From assembly GCF_009800925.1 (NCBI RefSeq), contig NZ_WOYF01000010.1, positions 53,063-117,062 of the forward strand: 64,000 nucleotides of DNA, given 5' to 3'. The notes beneath the pieces are model-generated. The model was not told the origin of the DNA, searched no databases, and was given only the letters and a program-made list of their open reading frames with translations. Of this stretch, positions 9,143 through 19,910 are shown one piece after another. Every line of letters starts with the position of its first letter. Positions within the stretch are counted from its first letter, which is position 1. Source of the DNA: Budvicia diplopodorum (lineage in GTDB: Bacteria > Pseudomonadota > Gammaproteobacteria > Enterobacterales > Enterobacteriaceae). Both the position numbers and the translations under genes were made by a program.

Positions 9143-10374
9143 ATTCTAATATTAATAAATTAAACATCATTTTATTAACGACAACAATTATATGCTGTCT
9201 ATTATCATTAATCCTAGTACCGTTAGGGTCTTCAATTGGAAGAAAGACATTTTATCTATCTGGTTATATTTCATTTATTGGCCTACTTATTACTGCAATA
9301 AAGTCAAAGAGCAGCATAACGAAGAAAAACATATTAGTAGCCATAAGCATTTTCATTTTCGGCCTAGTGAATATCGTATGGATATTAATGTTCCAGCCAG
9401 AACATGACTACAGTCCCATATATCCTATATTTATGCACATAGGGAAAATATTAATTATATCTTCTATTCTATATCTCTATTTATCTAGTGCGAATGTAAA
9501 AATGAATATAGCCATATTTATTACATTAATAAATATCGTTATAAACTCTTATGCTTTTTATGAACACTTTGTTCTAGGTATTTATAGATCTGAATTGGGA
9601 ACAGCGAGAGCAACCATAGCTGCATACATTATTAGCATTATAGGATCATTAGCTTTATCAACTATCTTAGCATCAAAAAATAAATACAAATTTCATATTG
9701 CAACCATTTCTTTTCTCTTTAGTTTTTCCGCGATTATTTTAACTCAAACCAGGGCTGCAATCATTGCATTCCCAATACTAATTTTATTAACAGTGTTAAT
9801 TAACAAAGAAATATCTAGAATAGCTATCATGAAATTTCTTAGCGTATTTCTATTATTATTATTAGGACTGGGATTCATATTTAAATCAACATTAGAAATT
9901 CGTTATAATGATATAAAGAATGACATTCTCTTATATCAGGATTCAAATAGCAATTCTTCACTTGGTGCACGATTTGCAATGTTCATTGTAGGCATTCAAA
10001 CCGGATCTGAAAATGTATTAGGGCAATCCGCAGAGACTAGAACAGCCGAAATAAAGAAAATAATTAATAATGATAAATCACTATCCGGCGCTGAGATGTA
10101 TGCAGATGTTCACTTACACAATGAAGTTATAGACAATTTTTCTCTAAAAGGCATTTTTGGCGTTATCTCCTTGTTAGCTCTTTATTTAGCCTTAATATAT
10201 AGATCATTTTCAACTAAACTCAATACCCCCATGTTAATAATAACATTAAGTACAATTATTTATGGATTGAGTGACGTCCTATTTTTCAGTAAGGAATTTA
10301 CTATAACGTTATTCTTATGTTTGCTCATGAGTTTATTTTTCGACAGCAATACAAATAGGGAGAATATGAAATGA
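9139..10374 (+). CDS. O-antigen ligase/polymerase-like membrane protein (Wzy/WaaL superfamily)
   Basis: Integral membrane protein of 411 residues with about ten to twelve hydrophobic segments and a large polar loop at about residues 255-335. That topology is typical of the O-antigen ligase WaaL and polymerase Wzy families. The TQTRAAIIAFP segment near residue 200 and the downstream loop resemble the conserved Arg-rich region and periplasmic loop of ligases. Position among core transferases, directly after waaC plus one GT, favours a WaaL-type ligase that attaches a polymer to lipid A-core, but polymerase activity cannot be excluded. It overlaps both neighbours by ATGA. GC is about 30%. Confidence 0.7.
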   Translation: MNSNINKLNIILLTTTIICCLLSLILVPLGSSIGRKTFYLSGYISFIGLLITAIKSKSSITKKNILVAISIFIFGLVNIVWILMFQPEHDYSPIYPIFMHIGKILIISSILYLYLSSANVKMNIAIFITLINIVINSYAFYEHFVLGIYRSELGTARATIAAYIISIIGSLALSTILASKNKYKFHIATISFLFSFSAIILTQTRAAIIAFPILILLTVLINKEISRIAIMKFLSVFLLLLLGLGFIFKSTLEIRYNDIKNDILLYQDSNSNSSLGARFAMFIVGIQTGSENVLGQSAETRTAEIKKIINNDKSLSGAEMYADVHLHNEVIDNFSLKGIFGVISLLALYLALIYRSFSTKLNTPMLIITLSTIIYGLSDVLFFSKEFTITLFLCLLMSLFFDSNTNRENMK

Positions 10375-11363
10375 AAAATGATACTTTTCTCCTCAGCATC
10401 ATAATCCCTTGCTATAATAGTGAATACTATATTATACCTTGTTTAGACTCTATAGTTTCCCAAGTCGATAGTCAGGTTCAAATAATTATTGTCAATGACG
10501 GCTCTACTGATAACTCAGATACAGTAATAAAAAATTACCTGACAGAATATAAAGACCATAATATTTCATATAAGAACCAATGCAATAATGGCGTATCGGC
10601 AGCGAGAAATATTGGTTTGGATTATGCGGAAGGAAAATATATTACTTTTGTTGATTCAGATGACATGTTAGATAATAGCTATTGGTCTACTATAAAACCA
10701 ATAATTGAATCGGAAGAGTATGACCTAATTGATTTTAAATTCAGCCGAATTTTCGAAAGAGATGGAAAAATATCAATAAGAAAAGAACGTGTAAAGAAAA
10801 TAGAAAATACTAGCATAAATAATCCATTAGCAAACACTTTTGAATTATCAGAATGGCATGTTTGGACACGAATAATTAAAAAAGAAATTGCCATCGCTGA
10901 TAAATTCGAAATAGGAAAACGCTATGAAGATATGCTTTATACGCCTTATACATACTTAAGAGCGAAAAAAATATTACATCTTAATAATACTCTTTATCTA
11001 TACAGAGATAATCCAGACAGCATAACGAGTAATATTAGAGAAAGTGATATTCACGATATTACTTTCTCTATAAAGAAGATGATTCATTATATCCAACAAA
11101 CTAACCAAAGTGATGATAAACATATAAAAGAACTAATCACATATATGATTGTGAACTGCTTTCAAGAAGTCAAACGAATGCATAAAAAGCTATATGGTTA
11201 TTACAACTATAGCAATGAAACCAGTAGAGGTATAAAAATCTCACTACTGCACTGTGACACAAAACACATCAACTATAAAACTTATCTACAAATGAAATAC
11301 AACTCCGCCGATAAATTTATCTCAAAGATAAGATATCAACTAAAAAGGCCAAAACAACAATAG
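10371..11363 (+). CDS. Glycosyltransferase family 2
   Basis: GT-A glycosyltransferase of 330 residues with the opening LSIIIPCYNSEYY, the nucleotide-binding VNDGSTDNS loop at about residues 41-49, and the metal motif FVDSDD near residue 94. These match EpsJ/WaaV-type family 2 enzymes that extend core or O-chain sugars. The C-terminal part is variable and basic (ends KRPKQQ). It overlaps the ligase-like gene by four bases and is the last gene of the AT-rich block. The next gene is on the opposite strand, with only one base between the two stop codons. Donor and acceptor are unknown. Confidence 0.82.
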   Translation: MKNDTFLLSIIIPCYNSEYYIIPCLDSIVSQVDSQVQIIIVNDGSTDNSDTVIKNYLTEYKDHNISYKNQCNNGVSAARNIGLDYAEGKYITFVDSDDMLDNSYWSTIKPIIESEEYDLIDFKFSRIFERDGKISIRKERVKKIENTSINNPLANTFELSEWHVWTRIIKKEIAIADKFEIGKRYEDMLYTPYTYLRAKKILHLNNTLYLYRDNPDSITSNIRESDIHDITFSIKKMIHYIQQTNQSDDKHIKELITYMIVNCFQEVKRMHKKLYGYYNYSNETSRGIKISLLHCDTKHINYKTYLQMKYNSADKFISKIRYQLKRPKQQ

Positions 11364-11364
11364 G

Positions 11365-12330
11365 TTAATTAGCTAATTTGGATTGATAGAATTCAGCCAT
11401 TGTCATTCCAATACAGCGCGGGCTTAACCACTCAAACAGTTCTTCAAGATCTTTATAGAGTTGTTCAATAGATGCTGAATCCGTGAATGTGGGGCTGCCT
11501 CCAGGCATAAATTCTGAAGAATGGAGCATAAACTCAACGTAATCTTTACCTTCATTCAAACATTGCTGAGCAACGTGTTTCATCTCTAAAACATTACCGC
11601 CCTTCGGGCGCAGCCATCGCGTAGAAGGTGGACGTTTTTTTCCCCTTAAACGATCGTAAGCAAGTTTAAACGTATTATGCATCGCGCCATACTTCAATCT
11701 GGTACTCATCGGTACCTGTAATAATCTGGATGAACCTGACTTCGAAATATCATTTAAATCCATAAAGTATGCACCATCAGGAAATCGGCTATAATCCGTT
11801 CCTCCTAGCCCATTAGGATTACCTTTCACTTCACTCCAGTCTACATACGGCGTTACTGAACAATCCACCTGATAGCCGAACTCCAACAATAATTGAGCAT
11901 AATACTCGTTGAAAGCCCACCGCCCAGCCCTATGGCTCAACATTTTTGTCTCAAACGTACTTTCGAGAAGATCGGTCATTACCAATATCTTTTCGCGTAT
12001 TACATCGTTTTGATATTCGATAAGATAAGGTTTAAAACGATCGTCATCATCCGTTAATGGATAAATAGGGGGGCTATTCCAAGCATGAAGGTGCATACCC
12101 ACTTCACCCTGTTTACCTGCGATAACATCTTTTGCAAAAGAGACATAATCAGGGGAAATAGCCATTTCATAATTAGTCAAATACGTTGGCTTGAATCCAT
12201 ACTTTTCACATAATTTCTGAAAACGATCCAGAAACTTAGCGTTTTGTGTTGAAATATCCTTCGTATTGACCCAAAGATTATCACCTTCAGTATCAATGGA
12301 AATAAGGAAAGCAGGTTTTTGCATAATCAA
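11365..12330 (-). CDS. Polysaccharide-deacetylase-fold protein, WalW-like
   Basis: Protein of 319-321 residues, cytosolic by the lack of a signal peptide. The opening FLISIDTEGDNLW carries the Asp of NodB-like deacetylases, and GMHLHAWNSPP near residue 78 and LSHRAGRWAFN near residue 132 supply the metal His and catalytic Arg positions. HSSEFMPGG near residue 268 resembles the last active-site motif. Similar genes called walW occur in core-LPS loci of Serratia and relatives, so it may deacetylate a hexosamine residue such as GlcNAc. It is the only minus-strand gene inside the LPS locus. The second in-frame ATG at 12324 is an alternative start. Confidence 0.65.
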   Translation of the reverse strand: MIMQKPAFLISIDTEGDNLWVNTKDISTQNAKFLDRFQKLCEKYGFKPTYLTNYEMAISPDYVSFAKDVIAGKQGEVGMHLHAWNSPPIYPLTDDDDRFKPYLIEYQNDVIREKILVMTDLLESTFETKMLSHRAGRWAFNEYYAQLLLEFGYQVDCSVTPYVDWSEVKGNPNGLGGTDYSRFPDGAYFMDLNDISKSGSSRLLQVPMSTRLKYGAMHNTFKLAYDRLRGKKRPPSTRWLRPKGGNVLEMKHVAQQCLNEGKDYVEFMLHSSEFMPGGSPTFTDSASIEQLYKDLEELFEWLSPRCIGMTMAEFYQSKLAN

Positions 12331-12526
12331 AACAATCTTTTCTCAAGAAACAGAAATTAGCCCTATGCTACGTACACTCACTCACCGGTGCAAATCAAGT
12401 CTGTATAATTTATGAATTTAGGTTACAGTTTACAGATATATCTAGCCTTCAAGGCAATACTATTATAGCGAATATTTTTATTATACCACCTCAGTTATTT
12501 GGTATATGCATAAGGAATAATCAGGT

Positions 12527-13657
12527 ATGAATCCGATCCGTCTCGCAATCGTTCGACAAAAATATCGCCCTGATGGCGGAGCTGAACGTTTCATATCTAG
12601 GGCCTTAGAGGCACTAAAAGATCAAAATCTTTCACTAAATGTCATAACCAGGGAGTGGCAAGGAGAGCAAAACTCTGACTGGAATATTTTCCAATGTAAT
12701 CCACACAAGTGGGGAAGAATAAGCAGGGAGAGAGGTTTTGCCCAAGCCGCGCGCGCAATCTGGCAACGGGAAAACTTTGACTTAGTACAAAGTCATGAAC
12801 GTATTCCCGGCTGTGATATCTATAGAGCAGGAGACGGTGTACATCGCCGCTGGCTTTTACAAAGAGCCCGAATTTTACCGACTTGGCGACAAAAATTATT
12901 ATTTAATGATCGCTATCATCGCTATGTGATGAATGCTGAAAAAGAGATGTATTCAGCACCTGAACTTAAGGCCGTTATCTGTAACGCAGAAATGATAAAA
13001 CAAGAAATTATTACAGATTTTAACGTTCCAGAGTCGAAAATAGCCGTTATCTACAATGCAATTGATAGCCAGCGCTTTATGCCAGGCAGTGAACAAGCTC
13101 GCCAACAGATCAGAGGCCAACTAAACCTTTCTACCAATGTATCCTGCTTAATTTATGTTGGATCTGGTTTTGAACGTAAGGGGTTAGAAAGTGCAATTAG
13201 GGCAATCTCTGCTACCCCTAAACATTTAATCGTAGTTGGAAAAGATAAAGCAGAAAAACGCTATAGAAATTTGGCCTCTGAATTAGGTTGTAACAATAGA
13301 GTTCATTTCCTTGGTGTGCAAAATGATGTTCTACCCTATTACCAAGCTGCAGATGGGCTGCTTTTACCCACATTATACGATCCATTTCCCAATGTTATTT
13401 TAGAAGCTATGGCATGTGGACTCCCCGTAATTACCAGCAATACCTGCGGTGGAGCTGAGTTTATTGAACAGGGAAAGAGTGGGTTTATCTGTGATGCTTT
13501 AAATATCAAAGAATTAATTGGATCTATCAATGAACTACCGGAAAAAGCAATCGGCTCAAAAATGGGTATAATTGCCAGAGAGCGAGTTATGAACCAAAAT
13601 GCCAGCCTTTTATCGCAGCAGTTAGTAGGGCTGTATCAAGGGTTAGTGGGAGCTTAA
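12527..13657 (+). CDS. wabG: WabG-like LPS core galacturonosyltransferase (GT4)
   Basis: GT-B transferase of 376 residues. The opening LAIVRQKYRPDGGAERF, the motif QSHERIPGCDIYRAGDG near residue 88, SGFERKGLE near residue 210 and LYDPFPNVILEAMACGLPV near residue 283 closely match my memory of Klebsiella and Serratia WabG. That enzyme adds galacturonate to heptose II of the inner core. The more distant E. coli WaaG family is the alternative. It has its own upstream region (12331-12526), divergent from the deacetylase-like gene, so a promoter is likely there. The next gene starts immediately after its stop. Confidence 0.85.
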   Translation: MNPIRLAIVRQKYRPDGGAERFISRALEALKDQNLSLNVITREWQGEQNSDWNIFQCNPHKWGRISRERGFAQAARAIWQRENFDLVQSHERIPGCDIYRAGDGVHRRWLLQRARILPTWRQKLLFNDRYHRYVMNAEKEMYSAPELKAVICNAEMIKQEIITDFNVPESKIAVIYNAIDSQRFMPGSEQARQQIRGQLNLSTNVSCLIYVGSGFERKGLESAIRAISATPKHLIVVGKDKAEKRYRNLASELGCNNRVHFLGVQNDVLPYYQAADGLLLPTLYDPFPNVILEAMACGLPVITSNTCGGAEFIEQGKSGFICDALNIKELIGSINELPEKAIGSKMGIIARERVMNQNASLLSQQLVGLYQGLVGA

Positions 13658-14755
13658 ATGAACATTCTATTTATCATTGACGGGTTACCCGGCGGCGGCG
13701 CTGAGAAAGTAGTACTGACGCTAGCCGAGGGCATGGTAACGTTGGGGCATCAAGTTAGCCTGTTCTCCTTACGCAACGTATGTGACTATTCCATTCCTGA
13801 GGGAATTGAATATAAGATAATTCCAGACAACACTCGAGTATTCTGGCGAAAAATCACCGAAATAAAGCGTAGGGCCAAACAGCTTAATAACGAAATTATA
13901 AAATCCCAGCAAGCTAATGGTAAATTTGCTCTTATTTTCTCAAATCTACATAAAACCGACCGAATCGTTAACCAATGTCGAGATCTCGACCAATCAAAAA
14001 TGTGGTTCTGCATCCACGGCATATTCTCAGCCTCCTATCTTGGTAACAAGCAGGGTATTGGTCGCTGGATAAAGCAGCAAAAAATAGCCAAAGTCTATAA
14101 TCAGAAAAATATTATTGGTGTATCCCAAGCCGCTATCGACGACCTTGTTAACCACTTTAATATTACGCCAAAACAATCTGTTGAAATCAGTAACCCCTTT
14201 GATATTGAATCTATTTTAGCGCTTGCCAATGAACCTTGCCCCTTAGCTGGCACTGACTATTTAATTCACGTAGGCCGTCTACATCCTAACAAACGTCATG
14301 ACCGGCTGCTTAAAGCTTATGCAAAAACACAGCTACCTTATCCACTAATATTGATTGGTAAAGGTGATGACTCCTATACTGAAAAGCTAAAAGCATTAGC
14401 AGCAGAGTTAGGAATCACAGATAGGGTAAAATTTATGGGATTCTGTTCTAATCCATACCCCTACGTCAAAAATGCTAAAGCGCTAATTCTAAGTTCAGAC
14501 AGTGAAGGTTTTGGTAATGTTTTGGTTGAATCTCTAATTTGCGGTACTCCTGTGGTTAGTACAAACTGCCCTGGAGGGCCATCGTCAATTCTTACAGGGA
14601 ATTTAGCCTGTGGGTTATCTGAATTAAACGAGGACTCTTTGGCTGAAAAAATCATCTTCATATGCAATCATCCACCAATAATAGAAGCAAAAACGCTGAT
14701 AGATTATGGTATTATTCCCACAACTCTAAAGTACCTCGCGCTTGCGAATAATTAG
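13658..14755 (+). CDS. WabH-like LPS core glycosyltransferase (GT4)
   Basis: GT-B transferase of 365 residues opening NILFIIDGLPGGGAEKV, the glycine-rich acceptor loop of family 4. The C-terminal Rossmann domain has HVGRLHPNKRHDR near residue 206, ILIGKGDD, and SSDSEGFGNVLVESLICG near residue 278, with the conserved E-x7-E pair. Its place directly behind wabG, with no spacer (TAA then ATG), and its opening resemble WabH, which adds GlcNAc to the galacturonate in Klebsiella and Serratia. A WalW-like deacetylase in the same locus would suit that product. The specific assignment is inference. Confidence 0.72.
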   Translation: MNILFIIDGLPGGGAEKVVLTLAEGMVTLGHQVSLFSLRNVCDYSIPEGIEYKIIPDNTRVFWRKITEIKRRAKQLNNEIIKSQQANGKFALIFSNLHKTDRIVNQCRDLDQSKMWFCIHGIFSASYLGNKQGIGRWIKQQKIAKVYNQKNIIGVSQAAIDDLVNHFNITPKQSVEISNPFDIESILALANEPCPLAGTDYLIHVGRLHPNKRHDRLLKAYAKTQLPYPLILIGKGDDSYTEKLKALAAELGITDRVKFMGFCSNPYPYVKNAKALILSSDSEGFGNVLVESLICGTPVVSTNCPGGPSSILTGNLACGLSELNEDSLAEKIIFICNHPPIIEAKTLIDYGIIPTTLKYLALANN

Positions 14756-14805
14756 TCAGTTTAAATAATATTAATTGATATTAATCAGTTGATTGTGGAT
14801 GTCTT

Positions 14806-16083
14806 ATGCTTCGCTTGATTTACTCATTTCTACTTTACTTACTCCAACCCTTAATCTGGTTACGACTATTTCTTCGCGGCCGAAAAGCACCCGCTTATAG
14901 AAAACGGTGGGCAGAGCGGTACGGATTTTGTCGGGGAAAGGTTCAGCCGGGCGGCATCATGCTTCACTCGGTCTCGGTCGGTGAAACCCTTACTGCGATC
15001 CCATTAGTCAGGGCGCTACGCTATCGTTATCCAACGCTACCTATTACGGTCACGACCATGACTCCAACCGGTTCTGAACGCGTTATGTCTGCGTTTGGGG
15101 GCGATGTTCATCATGTCTATTTGCCCTATGATTTACCGGGTTCAGTCAACCGCTTCTTAAATCAGGTCAGTCCCAAGCTAGTCATCGTTATGGAAACGGA
15201 GCTTTGGCCTAACCTGATTAATCAGCTCAATAAGCGTAAAATTCCCTTAGTTATCGCTAATGCACGCTTATCCGAACGTTCGGCTAAAGGCTACGGTAAA
15301 CTGGGTAATACCGTTCGTACTATGCTGCAAAAAATCACGCTAATTGCTGCGCAAAATAAGGAAGATGGTGAGCGATTTATTCAGCTCGGGCTTAAACGTT
15401 CACACCTGATCGTCACTGGAAGTCTGAAATTTGATATATCCGTTACGCCTGAACTCTCTGCCAGAGCATTAACGCTTCGCCGCCAATGGGCATCTCACCG
15501 TCCCGTATGGATTGCGGCCAGTACCCATGAAAATGAAGAGAGCATTTTATTGGAAGCCCACGCTAGACTACTTCAGCATTTTCCCAATTTATTATTAATA
15601 CTGGTCCCTCGCCATCCGGAACGTTTTTCGACCGCCCGGCAGCTAGCAGTGCAAGCGGGCATGAGCTATATAACACGCAGCAGCGGTGAAATACCGTCGG
15701 AGCATACTCAGGTTATTATCGGCGACACCATGGGAGAGCTCATGTTGTTATACGGTATTGCTGATTTAGCCTTTGTTGGCGGGAGTCTGGTCGAGCGCGG
15801 TGGTCATAACCCGCTGGAACCGGCGGCTCATGCGATCCCCGTTTTAATGGGACCTCACATATTCAATTTCAAAGATATCTGCAATAAGCTGGAACGGGCT
15901 AACGGCTTGACTACGGTTAATGACGTAGCCTCAATAGCAGAACAAATTACGCTATTGTTAAATGATGATGACACCCGCCGCTATCGCGGGCAGCAGGCGG
16001 TTAACGTTCTGCTACAAAATCAGGGTGCGCTGGAAAAACTGCTGGGCCTCCTTGAACCCTACTTACCTGCGCGGAGCCATTAA
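14806..16083 (+). CDS. waaA: 3-deoxy-D-manno-octulosonic acid (Kdo) transferase
   Basis: Bifunctional Kdo transferase that adds two Kdo residues to lipid IVA at the cytoplasmic face of the inner membrane. The 425-residue length equals that of E. coli WaaA. A single N-terminal hydrophobic anchor (residues 3-23) is followed by RKAPAYRKRW and HSVSVGET with the catalytic Glu, then METELWPN near residue 127. The C-terminal CMP-Kdo-binding motifs are LVPRHPERF and GGSLVERGGHNPLEPAAH. It sits in the invariant enterobacterial order waaA-waaE-coaD, with waaE three bases downstream. Confidence 0.97.
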   Translation: MLRLIYSFLLYLLQPLIWLRLFLRGRKAPAYRKRWAERYGFCRGKVQPGGIMLHSVSVGETLTAIPLVRALRYRYPTLPITVTTMTPTGSERVMSAFGGDVHHVYLPYDLPGSVNRFLNQVSPKLVIVMETELWPNLINQLNKRKIPLVIANARLSERSAKGYGKLGNTVRTMLQKITLIAAQNKEDGERFIQLGLKRSHLIVTGSLKFDISVTPELSARALTLRRQWASHRPVWIAASTHENEESILLEAHARLLQHFPNLLLILVPRHPERFSTARQLAVQAGMSYITRSSGEIPSEHTQVIIGDTMGELMLLYGIADLAFVGGSLVERGGHNPLEPAAHAIPVLMGPHIFNFKDICNKLERANGLTTVNDVASIAEQITLLLNDDDTRRYRGQQAVNVLLQNQGALEKLLGLLEPYLPARSH

Positions 16084-16086
16084 TTC

Positions 16087-17357
<1,271 letters not shown>

Positions 17358-18167
17358 TCAACGTTGGCAGTGGCGACAGAAAAATGTCGTTCTTTGCCCG
17401 TGTTTTTCGCTCTCAACTAATTCACCACAAAGGTGGCAAGGCTCTCCGGCCCGGCCATAAACCTGCAGCTCTTGAGCAAAATAGCCGGGTTTACCGTCTG
17501 CCTGAAGAAAATCTCGTAACGTTGTTCCTCCCCGATCGATAGAGCGCTGTAAAACACGTTTAATCGTTAAGGCTAAAACCCCGGCTTCAGTTTCAGTTAA
17601 CGTGCCGGCCGCACGCTGGGGCAATATTTTGGCTTCAAACAGTGACTCACTGGCATAAATATTCCCAACGCCAACCACCAGCTTATTATCCATTAACCAA
17701 GGTTTAATCAATGTCTTCTTTCCCCGGGATTTAACTAGCAGGTAGGCGCCATCAAACTCATAACTAAGAGGCTCCGGGCCAAGATGCTTTAGGACATGAC
17801 AGGTTGCTAAATCATCAGCCCATAGCCATGCTCCGAATCTCCTCGGATCGGTATAACGTAAAACCTTTCCGCCGGAAATCATAAAATCAACGTGATCGTG
17901 TTTACCGGCTTCAATAAATTCCGGCAGGATCCTAACGCTGCCCGACATCCCCAAATGACCAACAATCCAGCCATCGGGTAGTTCAATTAGCAAATATTTT
18001 GCCCGCCGTTGAACGCTTAATACCGGTTGGTTTTCCAGAGATATAATCCTGTCTGAAACCGGCCAGCGTAGCTTCGGCTGACGAACAATCGTTTTAACGA
18101 TCTGATGTTTGATCAGGTAAGGCTCAATGCCCCGGCGGCTGGTCTCTATTTCCGGTAATTCTGGCAC
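17358..18167 (-). CDS. mutM: Formamidopyrimidine-DNA glycosylase (8-oxoguanine glycosylase)
   Basis: Base-excision repair enzyme that removes 8-oxoguanine and ring-opened purines and cuts the abasic site. The N-terminal PELPEIE motif provides the catalytic Pro and Glu after Met removal. [20 protein letters not shown] includes the conserved Lys near residue 58. The helix-two-turn-helix has [11 protein letters not shown], and the C-terminal zinc finger has CHLC and CRHC pairs with the lesion-contacting Arg in GQRTTFF. Length (269) is normal. It is followed upstream on the same strand by rpmG, rpmB and radC. Confidence 0.97.
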   Translation of the reverse strand: MPELPEIETSRRGIEPYLIKHQIVKTIVRQPKLRWPVSDRIISLENQPVLSVQRRAKYLLIELPDGWIVGHLGMSGSVRILPEFIEAGKHDHVDFMISGGKVLRYTDPRRFGAWLWADDLATCHVLKHLGPEPLSYEFDGAYLLVKSRGKKTLIKPWLMDNKLVVGVGNIYASESLFEAKILPQRAAGTLTETEAGVLALTIKRVLQRSIDRGGTTLRDFLQADGKPGYFAQELQVYGRAGEPCHLCGELVESEKHGQRTTFFCRHCQR

Positions 18168-18274
18168 GGGTAACTATCCTCTGATAATTAAGCTAATGCC
18201 TGAATCATACACGTAAAACGCAATGCCTTAAAAGACATCACTATCGTTGAACAATGCTGAAATTCAGACAATAA

Positions 18275-18298
18275 AAAACCCAGCCTAAGCTGGGTTTT
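18275..18298 (-). terminator. Rho-independent terminator after rpmG
   Basis: Ten-base arms AAAACCCAGC (18275-18284) and GCTGGGTTTT (18289-18298) enclose a four-base loop. Read on the minus strand the hairpin ends in a TTTT run and lies 28 bases after the rpmG stop, so it should end the rpmB-rpmG transcript. Confidence 0.85.
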
Positions 18299-18325
18299 GA
18301 TATCGATTTGTATAAGAAATTAAAA

Positions 18326-18496
<171 letters not shown>

Positions 18497-18504
18497 TCAG
18501 TTCC

Positions 18505-18759
<255 letters not shown>

Positions 18760-18810
18760 TCAAATCAGCTCGAGCTTCGTTAAGATGTTGGCTGCCTCGT
18801 CAGGCTTTTA

Positions 18811-18881
18811 GAGCCAATCTCAGCAAATTCCGCCGAGATGAGACGCTGAGTCAGGTTGCTGGAACCTGCTGAGATAGGCTC
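18811..18881 (-). repeat. Inverted repeat in the rpmB leader
   Basis: GAGCCAATCTCAGCA (18811-18825) pairs with TGCTGAGATAGGCTC (18867-18881) with one mismatch, and a second 6-base stem (18852-18857 with 18863-18868) lies inside. Transcribed from the promoter at 18916-18944, this folds into a long hairpin in the roughly 168-base 5' leader of rpmB-rpmG. Leader structure suggests possible ribosomal-protein feedback or processing; that is inference. Confidence 0.5.
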
Positions 18882-18915
18882 TTAATACCACACCCGTAAT
18901 CCTCAAAGGTGGCGT

Positions 18916-18944
18916 AGTATACGCTCTTAGCCGCTAGGGCTCAA
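18916..18944 (-). promoter_or_regulatory. Sigma-70 promoter of rpmB-rpmG
   Basis: On the minus strand TTGAGC (18939-18944) and TATACT (18916-18921) are separated by exactly 17 bases. Start of transcription is expected near 18909. The spacing and match to consensus are those of a strong ribosomal-protein promoter. Confidence 0.75.
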
Positions 18945-18987
18945 GTGCAGAACGGACAAAGATCCCACAAGATCGTAAAAAAATCCG

Positions 18988-19671
18988 TTAAATCCATCCG
19001 CGTTCAGCAAATGAGACGCACTCGCCACAACCAATAACGATATGATCGAGCACCTTAATATCCAATACCGAACACGCTTTTAATACCTGATCGGTGACGC
19101 TACGGTCTGCCTGACTAGGCTCCGCAACGCCGGAAGGGTGATTATGCGCTAATATTACCGAAGCTGCATTAGACTTTAGCGCTTCACGCACAATTTCTCG
19201 CGGGTGTACTTCAACACAGTTGAATGTTCCGGTAAACATCTCTTTATGATAAAGAACCCGATTCTGATTATCTAAGAACATAACGATAAATACTTCACGG
19301 TCCCTTTGAGACAACAACCCCTGTAAATATTCCTGGGTTTTTTTGGGGTTTCTAATCGAAGATTCTTTTGCTATCTGATGGCCCAAAAACCGCCGGGACA
19401 ATTCCACTGCGGCCTGTAGCTGAGTATATTTAGATAACCCCAACCCCGGTTGCTCACAGAAATGTGTGTAGTCTGCTGAGATGAGCGCATACAGTGAACC
19501 AAACTCAACCAACAGCTGGGCGGCCATTTCTGAAACATGCAGGCCCGGCAAGCCGGTGCGCAAAAAAATGGCTAATAGCTCTTGGTCTGATAGCGTAATT
19601 GCGCCAAGCGCCAGTAACTTTTCTCTCGGCCCATGCCCTTTTGACCAAATGTGTTTCTTTGCTTTTGTCAT
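18988..19671 (-). CDS. radC: RadC family JAB-domain protein
   Basis: Member of the RadC/YkfG/YeeS family, 227 residues. An N-terminal helix-hairpin-helix-like region (residues 1-100, with [14 protein letters not shown]) is followed by a JAB/MPN domain whose JAMM metal site is seen as the conserved Glu in [14 protein letters not shown], and the Asp of SQADRSVTD. The molecular activity is not firmly known; an early DNA-repair assignment in E. coli was not upheld. It is divergent from coaBC, the standard enterobacterial arrangement. Confidence 0.93.
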   Translation of the reverse strand: MTKAKKHIWSKGHGPREKLLALGAITLSDQELLAIFLRTGLPGLHVSEMAAQLLVEFGSLYALISADYTHFCEQPGLGLSKYTQLQAAVELSRRFLGHQIAKESSIRNPKKTQEYLQGLLSQRDREVFIVMFLDNQNRVLYHKEMFTGTFNCVEVHPREIVREALKSNAASVILAHNHPSGVAEPSQADRSVTDQVLKACSVLDIKVLDHIVIGCGECVSFAERGWI

Positions 19672-19910
19672 AATACCTTCCTGCCTGGAGATAATGACGC
19701 CATGATGAATAAATGCTTACCCTGACCAAAGGGTTAAACTCCATTATGTGGAAACACTTCGCAAAAATAATTTTATTAGTTACGCCTGAAGGGTTTTTCT
19801 GGCATATAGATCTCCTTTGCTGAGGTTATGATAAAATCCTCAGGCTCAGGTCGAAAGTCCATGAAATGAGAGTCTGGGGCATTCCTCTGTTAACAAATAG
19901 GATGGTTATC

